Positions 27,862 to 38,839 of a stretch of 64,000 bases of DNA are shown here, piece by piece. Under the pieces are notes generated by a model, which did no database searches, was not told the DNA's origin, and saw only the letters and a list, made by a program, of their open reading frames with translations. Location of the stretch: contig NZ_CP009501.1 in NCBI RefSeq assembly GCF_000969885.1, positions 992,001 to 1,056,000 on the forward strand, in the 5' to 3' direction. How positions within the stretch are numbered: the stretch's first letter is position 1; each line of letters opens with the position of its first letter. The stretch is from Methanosarcina thermophila TM-1 (GTDB taxonomy: Archaea > Halobacteriota > Methanosarcinia > Methanosarcinales > Methanosarcinaceae). Position numbers and translations under genes: made by a program.

Positions 27862-28369
27862 ACTTATTGCTCAAGGAGGATTTCATTCAATGGTTTATAC
27901 AGCTAGTCCTGCTGGAATTTAATGAATTATTCTGCCACCACTGCCCTTATTCTGTCTCAGTTCTGTTTCAGTGCTAGCTTTAGTGGGCATTGATCCTGAA
28001 TAACGATAGTTACAGATAAAATAAGTCTTTCCATTTGTTCCAATTATGTTTTATTTGTATCGCTCACTAAGCAGAATTATGCTAGAAAAAATTGTTGACT
28101 AAGTGGAATTATATTAGAAAAAATTGCTTGACTTAGCAGAATTATGTTAGAAAAAATTGTGTGTAACAGGATAGAAGGCTCTAAATTAGATAGGATAGAA
28201 GGCCCTAAATTAGCTTTGATTATAAAAATTCTATTAATGGGGTTTCTATATTTACATAAAAAGTGTTATTACATCATAGAATTTTCATATCAATTCACTA
28301 AAAAAATTCCAAAGAATGGATTCGGGAGAATCCAGTTAATCTCCACTGATTTTTACTGTTAATTGAACT
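27862..28369. other. Intergenic stretch with short tandem repeats
   Basis: Three imperfect copies of a 33-base unit (ACTAAGCAGAATTATG..AGAAAAAATTG, about 28066-28165) and two copies of GATAGAAGGCTCTAAATTAG (about 28170-28217). No gene seen. Confidence 0.45.
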
Positions 28370-28675
28370 TCAGTCTTTCAGGACGGTGCCTCCATCCTCA
28401 CAATTAGCTATAAACACTCCGTTATTAAGGACGCCGCCGGGAACATTAATGATTCCGTCTTCTATCCAGACTCTATAATTCTCAGAGATTAAACATCCTT
28501 CATCCTTTTGGAATATTGAGGAGTGCTTATAGTAGTTCAATCGTATAGTATCTGGGGTTTCCTCATAGAGTCCACATTCTTTGAATTTTTTATTTATGTA
28601 GACGTCAAACGTGCCATCATCGTGGAGAATAAAGTGGGTTGTTCTGTTAGTGTATTTTCTGGGCATAGGGATCAC
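28370..28675 (-). CDS. Small hypothetical protein, about 100 residues
   Basis: Intact frame with beta-strand-like alternation (TTHFILHDDGTFDVYINKKF, VWIEDGIINVPGGVLNNGVF). No transmembrane segment and no known domain recognised. Start ATG 28675 or 28666 (MPRKYTN). It is flanked by non-coding DNA. Could be a small conserved Methanosarcina protein; weakly supported. Confidence 0.45.
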   Translation of the reverse strand: MIPMPRKYTNRTTHFILHDDGTFDVYINKKFKECGLYEETPDTIRLNYYKHSSIFQKDEGCLISENYRVWIEDGIINVPGGVLNNGVFIANCEDGGTVLKD

Positions 28676-29008
28676 ACTGGTTTTAATAAGTTAAGATATG
28701 AAATTTATTTTTCAGTTTAATCTATAGGGTTTTATTATAGGGTTTTATTTTTGATGCTGTTCGGCTTCATATACAGTTTCACATATTTATATATATTTAC
28801 TTTTATTTATCATTTTTTAGGGTTTTCAACAGCATCTATAACAGCATTAAATTAGAATAATATAAGTTTTGTCTCTTTAAAACTCATTTTTATTCGGGTT
28901 GCTTAAACAGAAATTCGCGCTGGAAATTCTATTGTTGCCTTAGTGAGTTTTTGTTACAGGATATGTTTTTTGTTTACAGGATAGCAAAGATGTGTTGCTG
29001 TGGGGCTA
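28676..29008. other. AT-rich intergenic stretch
   Basis: Nothing recognisable; includes a duplicated TATAGGGTTTTATT (about 28722-28750). Confidence 0.35.
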
Positions 29009-29281
29009 TTATCTAATCCTTGCCACTTGCTGCTCTTTCTTTTTTACATTAATTCCAACGATTCTTCCAGTTTGGTATAAATATAAAAAGACCCCGACAA
29101 TTGACATTATTTCTAAAATTGTAAAGTAAATCATTTGTGAACTATCACCCAAATTATAATTATGCCAGATAAATAAAAGATAACCGAAGCAATAAATCAT
29201 ATTGGCATAATACGCTTTATTGACCATAACCATGTATGATGCTATTAAGTTAGGTACGATTATCCAAATAGTTTCTATCAT
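29009..29281 (-). CDS. Small membrane protein, three helices, unknown
   Basis: 90 residues with three hydrophobic stretches: IWIIVPNLIASYMVMV, MIYCFGYLLFIW and MIYFTILEIMSIVGVFLYLY, ending in a basic tail (NVKKKEQQVARIR) that is probably cytoplasmic. It vaguely recalls half of a PnuC-like or SemiSWEET-like bundle, but no family is certain. It lies just left of the CRISPR array and is not a cas gene. Confidence 0.5.
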   Translation of the reverse strand: MIETIWIIVPNLIASYMVMVNKAYYANMIYCFGYLLFIWHNYNLGDSSQMIYFTILEIMSIVGVFLYLYQTGRIVGINVKKKEQQVARIR

Positions 29282-29518
29282 TTTTCCTATCCATTTTTAT
29301 TATGCGAGTCTCTAAGAACACATAATAATAGTATTATATAAAAGTTATGATAAAAATAAAATTATGCGGTCCTTTCTTACAATAACCGGACAACTTTTGT
29401 TTAAAATAAACCAGTTTATATAAAAATATTAGCAGATGTTAAGTTTGATAGTACAATTCATGGAACTGTTTTGCTGCGAATTTGGATAAGTACAGACTAA
29501 AAACTCCTGCACAAAATT

Positions 29519-32500
29519 ACCCCAATCCTTGTTTTAGTGGATCTTGCATTCGAATAAGCGTACGGTTCACCGGTTGCTTTGGATGGAATATGTTTCAATC
29601 CTTGTTTTAGTGGATCTTGCATTCGAATTCGAAGACAACAGGAGCCGGGCAGGAGTCTTTAAACGGTTTCAATCCTTGTTTTAGTGGATCTTGCATTCGA
29701 ATCCGCCTACCCATGCTAAACGGTTATCCCCACATCCAGTTTCAATCCTTGTTTTAGTGGATCTTGCATTCGAATGTTTCCCCACCCTGAAAGAGACCTG
29801 AGACGAAAGAGTTTCAATCCTTGTTTTAGTGGATCTTGCATTCGAATGTTTCCCCACCCTGAAAGAGACCTGAGACGAAAGAGTTTCAATCCTTGTTTTA
29901 GTGGATCTTGCATTCGAATATGTAGATGGGATTGCCTAACCACTCACTTGTAAGTTTCAATCCTTGTTTTAGTGGATCTTGCATTCGAATTCGTAAATGC
30001 CGAGGATCACGAAACGTTTGTAGAATTGTTTCAATCCTTGTTTTAGTGGATCTTGCATTCGAATAGAATTCTTCAGTTCATCCCTGATAGGTCTTTCACC
30101 CGGTTTCAATCCTTGTTTTAGTGGATCTTGCATTCGAATGTTCTCACCGGACATGGTCGAGGATGGTATGACTAGTTTCAATCCTTGTTTTAGTGGATCT
30201 TGCATTCGAATCCATTTTGATTTTATTTTTTTCGTTTGATCTAACGGTTTCAATCCTTGTTTTAGTGGATCTTGCATTCGAATCTTAATTTAATCAGGCT
30301 TATAACTGAACTCCCCGACTGTTTCAATCCTTGTTTTAGTGGATCTTGCATTCGAATTTCAGACAAAAAAGAACGCAACTGTGGAGAAGGTATAGTTTCA
30401 ATCCTTGTTTTAGTGGATCTTGCATTCGAATGATATTGTACGCGGGTGCAGTCGATTGTCCTTGAAAGGTTTCAATCCTTGTTTTAGTGGATCTTGCATT
30501 CGAATAAGTATCCGGTACGAACGCTCAGCTGTACATAGGCGGTTTCAATCCTTGTTTTAGTGGATCTTGCATTCGAATAAGTATTGGATGAGTACGAAGA
30601 GATGAAAAAGGAAAGTTTCAATCCTTGTTTTAGTGGATCTTGCATTCGAATTGGTCTTCCCGCTGTGCCCTCTGCACTCCCAGGAGAGTTTCAATCCTTG
30701 TTTTAGTGGATCTTGCATTCGAATTTCTAACGAGAAACAGGTAAGTTCTTGTCCAAATTGGTTTCAATCCTTGTTTTAGTGGATCTTGCATTCGAATAAA
30801 AGGAACTGCTGGAAGGTTATCTATACGAGCCATGTTTCAATCCTTGTTTTAGTGGATCTTGCATTCGAATAATTATGCAAGCGGAGGAACGGTATAGGAA
30901 CCGCAGCAGTTTCAATCCTTGTTTTAGTGGATCTTGCATTCGAATATGGTTGAAATTACCTTCCCGCTTGGATTCTTCAGTGGTTTCAATCCTTGTTTTA
31001 GTGGATCTTGCATTCGAATGGGCTTGATGTCTTGCCAATGGATACAAAGAAGATATGTTTCAATCCTTGTTTTAGTGGATCTTGCATTCGAATAGCAGTC
31101 GAAAAGATTTTGAATGTCAGAGAAGAACGTTTCAATCCTTGTTTTAGTGGATCTTGCATTCGAATCAATCGACGACAAGATTACCTTTATTTACGGTACT
31201 GGTTTCAATCCTTGTTTTAGTGGATCTTGCATTCGAATGGATCGTCAGATGCTTTTGTGGAAAGAACTGTACGCGTTTCAATCCTTGTTTTAGTGGATCT
31301 TGCATTCGAATGAGCTGGATGTAATTCTCATCCTGGCTGCACTACGATGTTTCAATCCTTGTTTTAGTGGATCTTGCATTCGAATAGTTTTATATCAGTT
31401 TTGACGATTTCGGGAATATCAAGTTTCAATCCTTGTTTTAGTGGATCTTGCATTCGAATCAAGATTAAAGTTTTGTAGTAAAGCCCAAAGCCTAGTTTCA
31501 ATCCTTGTTTTAGTGGATCTTGCATTCGAATATATTAAAACAGTTGACTGCCTACGCAAAAGAACACTGGTTTCAATCCTTGTTTTAGTGGATCTTGCAT
31601 TCGAATGAGGTGGAAATGTCGAATGTCGAATTATGATACACAGTTTCAATCCTTGTTTTAGTGGATCTTGCATTCGAATCCGTCAATTTTTCAGGATCGA
31701 ATGACCCATTTATAGTTTCAATCCTTGTTTTAGTGGATCTTGCATTCGAATTCAACCGCTACCGAATTTTCGTTTTTGAATACTTGGTTTCAATCCTTGT
31801 TTTAGTGGATCTTGCATTCGAATTCCGGGGGTTGAAGGTTGGCGGCCTTCAATCTCTACTGTTTCAATCCTTGTTTTAGTGGATCTTGCATTCGAATCTT
31901 TAATCTTGTCTTCTCTGCTCTCTCAATCTCAGTGTTTCAATCCTTGTTTTAGTGGATCTTGCATTCGAATCCAGTGTATGATAAAATGTACTGTCTGAAA
32001 GGGAAAAGCGGTTTCAATCCTTGTTTTAGTGGATCTTGCATTCGAATTTTTTTTCCCGTTTTCATCGAGAGAATTCCTCATGGTTTCAATCCTTGTTTTA
32101 GTGGATCTTGCATTCGAATCATCAAAAAATACCTCTTGAGTAGTGCCATCTTTAGTTTCAATCCTTGTTTTAGTGGATCTTGCATTCGAATTGGGATAAA
32201 TGACGAGGTTGAGATTCAGGCAGCTAGTTTCAATCCTTGTTTTAGTGGATCTTGCATTCGAATCTAATCAACAAAAAAATTGAGGGAAACAATAATGAAG
32301 TTTCAATCCTTGTTTTAGTGGATCTTGCATTCGAATATATTTTATCTAAGAAGGCGAGAAATATTTACCTGTTTCAATCCTTGTTTTAGTGGATCTTGCA
32401 TTCGAATTTTATACCAGTTTGCAAAATCCCAGTTTCCAGCTCTGGTTTCAATCCTTGTTTTAGTGGATCTTGCATTCGAATTAGTCAATCCCCAGGACGT

Positions 32501-34905
32501 CCAGGACCTCGATGAATTGTTTCAATCCTTGTTTTAGTGGATCTTGCATTCGAATATGGATATTCTTCTGTACGCTGTTCTGCTCGTTTTGGGTTTCAAT
32601 CCTTGTTTTAGTGGATCTTGCATTCGAATGTGCTTAAGCTGTCTGGGAGGGTTGGGGCTGAAGATAGTTTCAATCCTTGTTTTAGTGGATCTTGCATTCG
32701 AATGTCGTTCAAGGTTCATCGTGGGGTAGTTGACATAAGTTTCAATCCTTGTTTTAGTGGATCTTGCATTCGAATTCTTAATGCAGAGATGGAGAATGCT
32801 GGAGTTCTGAGTGAGTTTCAATCCTTGTTTTAGTGGATCTTGCATTCGAATGTTAATGGTTGCAGGTGGAGCTGCAGCAGGAGCAGGTTTCAATCCTTGT
32901 TTTAGTGGATCTTGCATTCGAATGTATAACGAGGTAATCAGGGAAAGGCTAAAACAAAGTTTCAATCCTTGTTTTAGTGGATCTTGCATTCGAATCTGTC
33001 CCATACACATCTGAAAATTTCGTACCATTTGCGTTTCAATCCTTGTTTTAGTGGATCTTGCATTCGAATCTGTCAATAGCTCGGCATACGGTCCTTTCGG
33101 CAAAGTTTCAATCCTTGTTTTAGTGGATCTTGCATTCGAATAAATAGTACCCCAATCAATAGTCTTTTTATTGACCAGTTTCAATCCTTGTTTTAGTGGA
33201 TCTTGCATTCGAATTGGTATGTCGTCATGTTCTGTCCTCAATGTCTATAGAGTTTCAATCCTTGTTTTAGTGGATCTTGCATTCGAATGATGGGGAAAGC
33301 TGCTCGGTCGCTGGACTTGTGGAGCAGTTTCAATCCTTGTTTTAGTGGATCTTGCATTCGAATGGGATGAAGAAACCACGCTCTTCGTAGATTTTCCGGG
33401 TTTCAATCCTTGTTTTAGTGGATCTTGCATTCGAATAATTAACTCGGATAATTTAGTTCTGAAGGGCAAAACGTTTCAATCCTTGTTTTAGTGGATCTTG
33501 CATTCGAATCTTTATTTGTACGGGGTGTACGGGGTATTTTTGAAAAAGTTTCAATCCTTGTTTTAGTGGATCTTGCATTCGAATGCCGAGAACCGAGGAA
33601 TAGACCTCTGTGTAATAAACATGTTTCAATCCTTGTTTTAGTGGATCTTGCATTCGAATTGATGATTTGGATTTATAACAGGATATTTTGAGGGAGTTTC
33701 AATCCTTGTTTTAGTGGATCTTGCATTCGAATAGGCGTTGTAGATGTTTAACAGGGTCGAATAAGTAGTTTCAATCCTTGTTTTAGTGGATCTTGCATTC
33801 GAATTGAGAGGCTACAGGAGTTATCCTTCGAGGGAGTAAAAAGTTTCAATCCTTGTTTTAGTGGATCTTGCATTCGAATAGACTAGGATGTCAGCTGAGA
33901 TATTCATCCGAGCCGGTTTCAATCCTTGTTTTAGTGGATCTTGCATTCGAATTCTTAGGTTGTACAATATACTATACAACCTATTACTATAGTTTCAATC
34001 CTTGTTTTAGTGGATCTTGCATTCGAATTTGAATCATTGGTGAGTTTTCAAACGGCTACCTTTGTTTCAATCCTTGTTTTAGTGGATCTTGCATTCGAAT
34101 GTCACAGAGCGCATGATATGCCACATACGTAATCTAGTTTCAATCCTTGTTTTAGTGGATCTTGCATTCGAATCGGATATTATATGTGTGGATACAATCA
34201 GAAGGAATAGTTTCAATCCTTGTTTTAGTGGATCTTGCATTCGAATTAGGGATATCACACGTTCATTTCGCGTGAGGCCGTCGGTTTCAATCCTTGTTTT
34301 AGTGGATCTTGCATTCGAATTCCTCGCACTCATCCGACTCTGGAAAATATCCGCAAGTTTCAATCCTTGTTTTAGTGGATCTTGCATTCGAATATCACGG
34401 AAAAAGGCAGCACAGCCGAGCGTGAAGCCAGTTTCAATCCTTGTTTTAGTGGATCTTGCATTCGAATATGTTTGCAACGGCATAATCTCCCGAAGGCGAA
34501 TATGGTTTCAATCCTTGTTTTAGTGGATCTTGCATTCGAATTTAAAAATTTAGTAAGTGAACCTTCAATAGACTCCTCGTTTCAATCCTTGTTTTAGTGG
34601 ATCTTGCATTCGAATAAAAAGAACTAATTCGGAGGAAAAGAAAATGATATGTTTCAATCCTTGTTTTAGTGGATCTTGCATTCGAATAGTATATCCTGTT
34701 TTTCAAAGTATGGTCATGCAGGGTTTCAATCCTTGTTTTAGTGGATCTTGCATTCGAATTGTAAAAAAATATAAACACCTATAATAATATAGGAAAGTTT
34801 CAATCCTTGTTTTAGTGGATCTTGCATTCGAATTCGGTTAGAATTTGCACTTAAACCGGGGTGAAGAGGTTTCAATCCTTGTTTTAGTGGATCTTGCATT
34901 CGAAT
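29519..34905 (-). CRISPR. CRISPR array, 74 repeats and 73 spacers
   Basis: 37-base repeats, plus-strand form starting GTTTCAATCCTTGTTTTAGT and ending TGGATCTTGCATTCGAAT, alternate with unique spacers of about 34-40 bases (mean period 73.3). I counted 74 repeat units. On the minus strand each repeat ends in ATTGAAAC, the usual 8-base handle of archaeal crRNAs, so transcription should run leftward. The leftmost repeat (29519-29555) is degenerate at its outer end, as expected at the old end, and the AT-rich leader lies right of 34905. One repeat-spacer unit is duplicated (29776-29882). No cas gene is in the window. Confidence 0.98.
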
Positions 34906-35200
34906 AGGGGAAAATTTTCTTTTATTTGGCTAGAAAAAGCCTGAAATTGGTCCTATATTAAAACTAAATTTCTTGTTGGGATATTATCAAACCCTTTATA
35001 AATACAAGAAATATAATGCTTTCATGGTTTTTGGCTATTATGTATATGCTATTCTACTTATTAAAATCTTGGTTTATTCTTTAACCAGCAATATTTTCTA
35101 CAGCACAAGTCAATTTCCTAAGTCTGCAGCCAGAAGATTATTGTTTAAGCTTATAACGGTATTTGTATAAAATCGAATATTTTTTACTCTTTTTTAAAAT
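34906..35200 (-). promoter_or_regulatory. Probable CRISPR leader
   Basis: AT-rich, non-coding and directly upstream of the newest repeat in the inferred (leftward) direction. TATA-like AT stretches occur at about 35165-35200. Assigned by position and repeat polarity; exact borders are not known. Confidence 0.6.
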
Positions 35201-35536
35201 TATAGCTTAACTTACCACTTCACATACAAAAATCTTTAGCGAATTTACATTCACGGCATACCCCTGCGCTGCTGTTTTTTCAATATTAACAAGCTATCAA
35301 ATTTCTTTCGTCCTTTTGTTGATCTCTGCGATTTTTTCCCAGAACTGTGTAAATTTTTGTGTCAAAAATTTAATATACTACTGTGTATAAAATAGTATCA
35401 AGTTAGATGAAGATAAGGGGGAGCTTTCGAATTTTTTAAATTTATTTTTGTTAAGTTCTGGGCGATCCTTATTAAAAAACTTTATAAGTAGGCAAATACT
35501 TTAAAAATGGAAGGGACCAAATTATAATAATAATGG
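35201..35536. other. AT-rich intergenic stretch
   Basis: No gene or clear repeat seen; probably contains the promoter of the gene at 35537. Confidence 0.35.
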
Positions 35537-35866
35537 GTGGTAATAGTGGGAAACTCCTTCGAGTATGGTCAATACGCAACAATTTCTGGAAGACACTCTG
35601 AACCTGTAAGCGGTATAATCAAAGTTGACCTGTATAGAGACGAACAAGAAATTTTACAGGGGTTTGTGCGTAGTAAAGCTGAACAGAAAACAAAATATTA
35701 TAGCAACAGAATAGCTGAAATGAATCGGAAATACGGCATGGATTACTCAACTTTTCAAAACAGGGTTTATTTAAGAGCAGCCGAGATAGATCTTGAGGAG
35801 TGGAATGACCTCGTACTATGGGGAGGTTACGTCAAAGCATATCGATACTGGGCACAGTTCTGCTGA
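35537..35866 (+). CDS. Small antitoxin-like protein, about 109 residues
   Basis: GTG 35537 start, or the in-frame GTG 35546. The C-terminal half, RIAEMNRKYGMDYSTFQNRV followed by EIDLEEWNDLVLWGGYVKAY, resembles antitoxins with a KYGM..xxF pattern and an acidic EEW motif found beside small toxins in archaea and cyanobacteria. The N-terminal half is beta-rich. No toxin gene follows; the overlapping frame at 35793-35975 is not convincing. It might be a solitary antitoxin left from a toxin-antitoxin pair next to the CRISPR array. Family assignment is uncertain. Confidence 0.45.
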   Translation: MVIVGNSFEYGQYATISGRHSEPVSGIIKVDLYRDEQEILQGFVRSKAEQKTKYYSNRIAEMNRKYGMDYSTFQNRVYLRAAEIDLEEWNDLVLWGGYVKAYRYWAQFC

Positions 35867-36389
35867 GCTCAGGTTTAAATGCTGGAAACCTGCCGTTCTA
35901 GATACTTCATATATTAAGCTCTTGCACAACGAGGAAGAATTAAATATATTTTTTCCGCAATCGAAAAGAGAATAGCATTTATAAGTTATTTCTAACTTTT
36001 TTCGGCATCCATAGCTACAGGCTTTATCTTAATTGAAAAACGGAAGAACCTGTGAAGTTATAGAATTTTTATACTATTTCTCATGAACTAACTGGGTAAT
36101 GTAATGGGCTATTTAATATATCAATTCTCTAAAACTCTTGACTCAATATAAATTGTCTCCACATTCTTTTTTTATAGGTTCACTGTGAATTTAAGCTTAT
36201 ATTTTACTTAATTGCTGAACTTTCCTGCCCTTAGAAACTCCCTTAAAGCTAAGTAGTTAAAAAAATCTAAAAAGATTAATTGAAAAGGGGTTTAAAAGGT
36301 TAGTTAAAAAAAGGTTAAAAAGGTTAATTGAAAAGAGGCTAAAAAGGTTAATTGAAAAACAGGAGAAAATTAACCTTCTAATTTTAGTT
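35867..36389. other. Intergenic stretch with A-rich tandem repeats
   Basis: From 36265 to 36365 imperfect units like AAAAAGGTTAATTGAAAAG repeat four to five times just after the pheT stop codon (minus strand). No gene supported. Confidence 0.45.
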
Positions 36390-38036
36390 TTAGCCTATCA
36401 ATTTAAATTCATTAATCAGGTCTGTCATGTCAAGCTCAAATCCAACAACTGCATACCCCAGGGTAAAATTGCTTATAACCTCAGGATGGAATTCTCCAAA
36501 AACCCCAATTTTTTTGCCCTTAATATAGACATCAGCCCGCCTGCCTTCAAGAAAAGCAGGGTCTTCGGATTCCTTCACCTCATAGGGGAGCATCATTTCC
36601 CTCATGAAGGCATCCACTACCTCATAAACCTCGGTGAAGTTTGCCTGCGGGTGAATTGAAACTGCAGCTACGTGCTGTCTTGTTATTTCGTTGCGTACAA
36701 CCTCCCCGAACTCGAAGATTTTTTGAGGAAGTTCCCTGTGCTGGTTTAATGCAAGGATCTCAAGGAGGTTGGGAAGCAAAGCTGTCCTGACCATTGTCTG
36801 GTCTTCGCTAATCGAGTGAAGGACATGCGTGACATCATCCGTCTTTTGCCTGCGCATGTTCTCAAAATTGATTTTTTCACTGGTGAGCGTAAAGGGCATG
36901 ACCTCATAGTAGCCAAGACCAACCATTATTTCATTTATAGGAGAGCGAATCAAAGAAATCGGATGTGCCTTTCCTGCAGTATAGGTCTCGGGAATCCTTA
37001 GTTTGATATTCTCATACCCATAACCTTTGCCTATATCCTCGATAAGGTCGTAGTTATGAAGAATGTCAGCCCTGTAAGCCGGAACTTTCACCTCAACAAT
37101 TTCTTCGTCAAGAACTTCTGCTCCAAAACGCATCCTCTCAAGCTGTTTAACTATTTCTTCCAGCGAGAGTTCCATGCCGAGAAGGGATTTTACCTCAGAC
37201 TTTGTAAGGAGCCTGCTCTTCGGCTCAAGGTCAGGCAGGATTAACTCTTCGCAGTCGGGTCTGATAACCTTTACAGACTCTATCCGCCCGCCCCTTTCCG
37301 CAAGCGCGGTAACTACAATATTCAGGGCAGTGTATACGGCTTCTCCTAGCCCTGTGACATCGATGAAAAGGTCGGTAGTTTTCTCAGTCACGCTTGTAAG
37401 TGTCCCGTTAATAATAGGCGGGAAGGACAGCACATTGTCGTCAGCATCCAGAATGATAGGATATTTATCAAAGTCCCTGACAAGATGGGCAAACCTTTTA
37501 CCTTTGGGATGCTTTTCCAGGATTTCGGTCATGCTCATTTTTTCAGTGTAATCCAGAGGCACGAACTCGAAACTCGGGTCAATAGCCATATACCTGAAAG
37601 GCGGCTTTACGTTTGAGAGGTCGTGCACGCCTATTGATACTTTTTTCCTGTTTCTTCCAAGCCCCCAGTGTAGATCTTCCTGAAGATCCATAAGGGATTT
37701 TATGGAAGAGGATGTGAACTTTACGCCTCTTACAACTGCACTCCCGAGAAAAGGCCTGATTCTCAGGATATCCTGGCTGACAAAAATCGAAACGTTTGAC
37801 GGATGTACCTCATACTCGGGCAGCCCGGTCTCAATATCCAGGAAACCTCGCATTGCCCTGGCTACCCCTTCCACACTATAAAGATCAGGTCTATCAGGGA
37901 AGAATTCGATATCGATAGACTCTTCTTCAATCCTTTCGATGTCGGCTCCTATCATGGGCACCCTATTTATTATAGTTTCCTTATCGGTTCCTGTGAGTTT
38001 CTCGAGGTCGTCATACTGCAAGGTAATTACTGGCAT
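36390..38036 (-). CDS. pheT: Phenylalanyl-tRNA synthetase beta subunit
   Basis: Archaeal/eukaryal-type PheT, 548 residues, the structural and tRNA-binding subunit of the alpha2-beta2 enzyme. The B1 region opens the protein ([20 protein letters not shown]) and the B3/B4 editing region covers [20 protein letters not shown] and beyond. The B5 domain is near residues 270-345 ([20 protein letters not shown]), and the catalytic-like domain has [18 protein letters not shown] and [20 protein letters not shown]. Length is usual for archaea. PheS is not adjacent. Confidence 0.96.
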   Translation of the reverse strand: MPVITLQYDDLEKLTGTDKETIINRVPMIGADIERIEEESIDIEFFPDRPDLYSVEGVARAMRGFLDIETGLPEYEVHPSNVSIFVSQDILRIRPFLGSAVVRGVKFTSSSIKSLMDLQEDLHWGLGRNRKKVSIGVHDLSNVKPPFRYMAIDPSFEFVPLDYTEKMSMTEILEKHPKGKRFAHLVRDFDKYPIILDADDNVLSFPPIINGTLTSVTEKTTDLFIDVTGLGEAVYTALNIVVTALAERGGRIESVKVIRPDCEELILPDLEPKSRLLTKSEVKSLLGMELSLEEIVKQLERMRFGAEVLDEEIVEVKVPAYRADILHNYDLIEDIGKGYGYENIKLRIPETYTAGKAHPISLIRSPINEIMVGLGYYEVMPFTLTSEKINFENMRRQKTDDVTHVLHSISEDQTMVRTALLPNLLEILALNQHRELPQKIFEFGEVVRNEITRQHVAAVSIHPQANFTEVYEVVDAFMREMMLPYEVKESEDPAFLEGRRADVYIKGKKIGVFGEFHPEVISNFTLGYAVVGFELDMTDLINEFKLIG

Positions 38037-38839
38037 TGGAAATTCATCTCGTGCATGGTGTGGAAAATATATTTTTTAAATATACATCTAATTAGAAAGA
38101 ATAAGATATATTGTCTTAGAAAATGCTAAGAGATTCTCTCTTTAAGGTATAATTCTTTTGTGAATAACTACAACTTAACTTCCAAAATACTCAACTTTAG
38201 ATTTAACGTTTTTGTTTGAGGCGGTGTTTGAAGAACTTCAAAAAAAATTGAAAATCTGGAAAGCCTGGAAAACACAGCTCTGGGAGCGAGTTTGTGCTAG
38301 AGTCTCAAATTTAAACTGGCTTTTCGCTATTTTGAGTGGGTAATTTACATCCATTTCCTGAGTATTGAAGCAACATGTTCAAAATTTAGAAAGTTTTATT
38401 ATTTAAAATCAAATTCGAGCTCATTGTTTTTCCCCTTGATCGAATAACTGTATAGTTAATGAATTATTTTTTCAACGCATAAAAAACGGCGAAGAGTTTT
38501 TAAATTGTAATTCGTTGAGGCAGGAAATATATTTAAACAATAAACTCAGATTTATTCAAAATAATATATTAAAATATTTGTATAGTTCTAGAGCTATCAC
38601 AAAACCAATCTTATTCCCAAATCATAACTTTTCAGAAAGATTTCCATAATCAGAAATCGATTGATTATTCAGAATCGGGATTTAGAGAAGTGATATTGAA
38701 TTTTGGGATAAGTTCATAGTCAAAAATTTCACTGAGGGCAATTAATGAATACTTCATGCCTATGTTCAGGTTCAATATTCTTAGTTAAAATGTTCAGACA
38801 CTTAAATACCTCTGCCCTAGCTCCAGAGGAGTAAAATAA
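38037..38839. other. Long intergenic stretch between divergent genes
   Basis: AT-rich. No frame with convincing coding quality and no repeat family recognised. It must contain the promoters of pheT (minus) and the antiporter (plus). Confidence 0.4.

Noticed and set aside
29716..34778. Many long open frames on both strands in 29.5-34.9 kb
   Set aside because: They are periodic translations of the CRISPR repeat (e.g. MQDPLKQGLK, FNPCFSGSCIRI) and not genes.
34973..35170. 65-residue frame right of the CRISPR array
   Set aside because: Lies in the probable leader; AT-driven hydrophobic translation.
35793..35975. 60-residue frame overlapping the antitoxin-like gene, considered as toxin
   Set aside because: No toxin motif, starts inside the other gene and has no ribosome-binding site.
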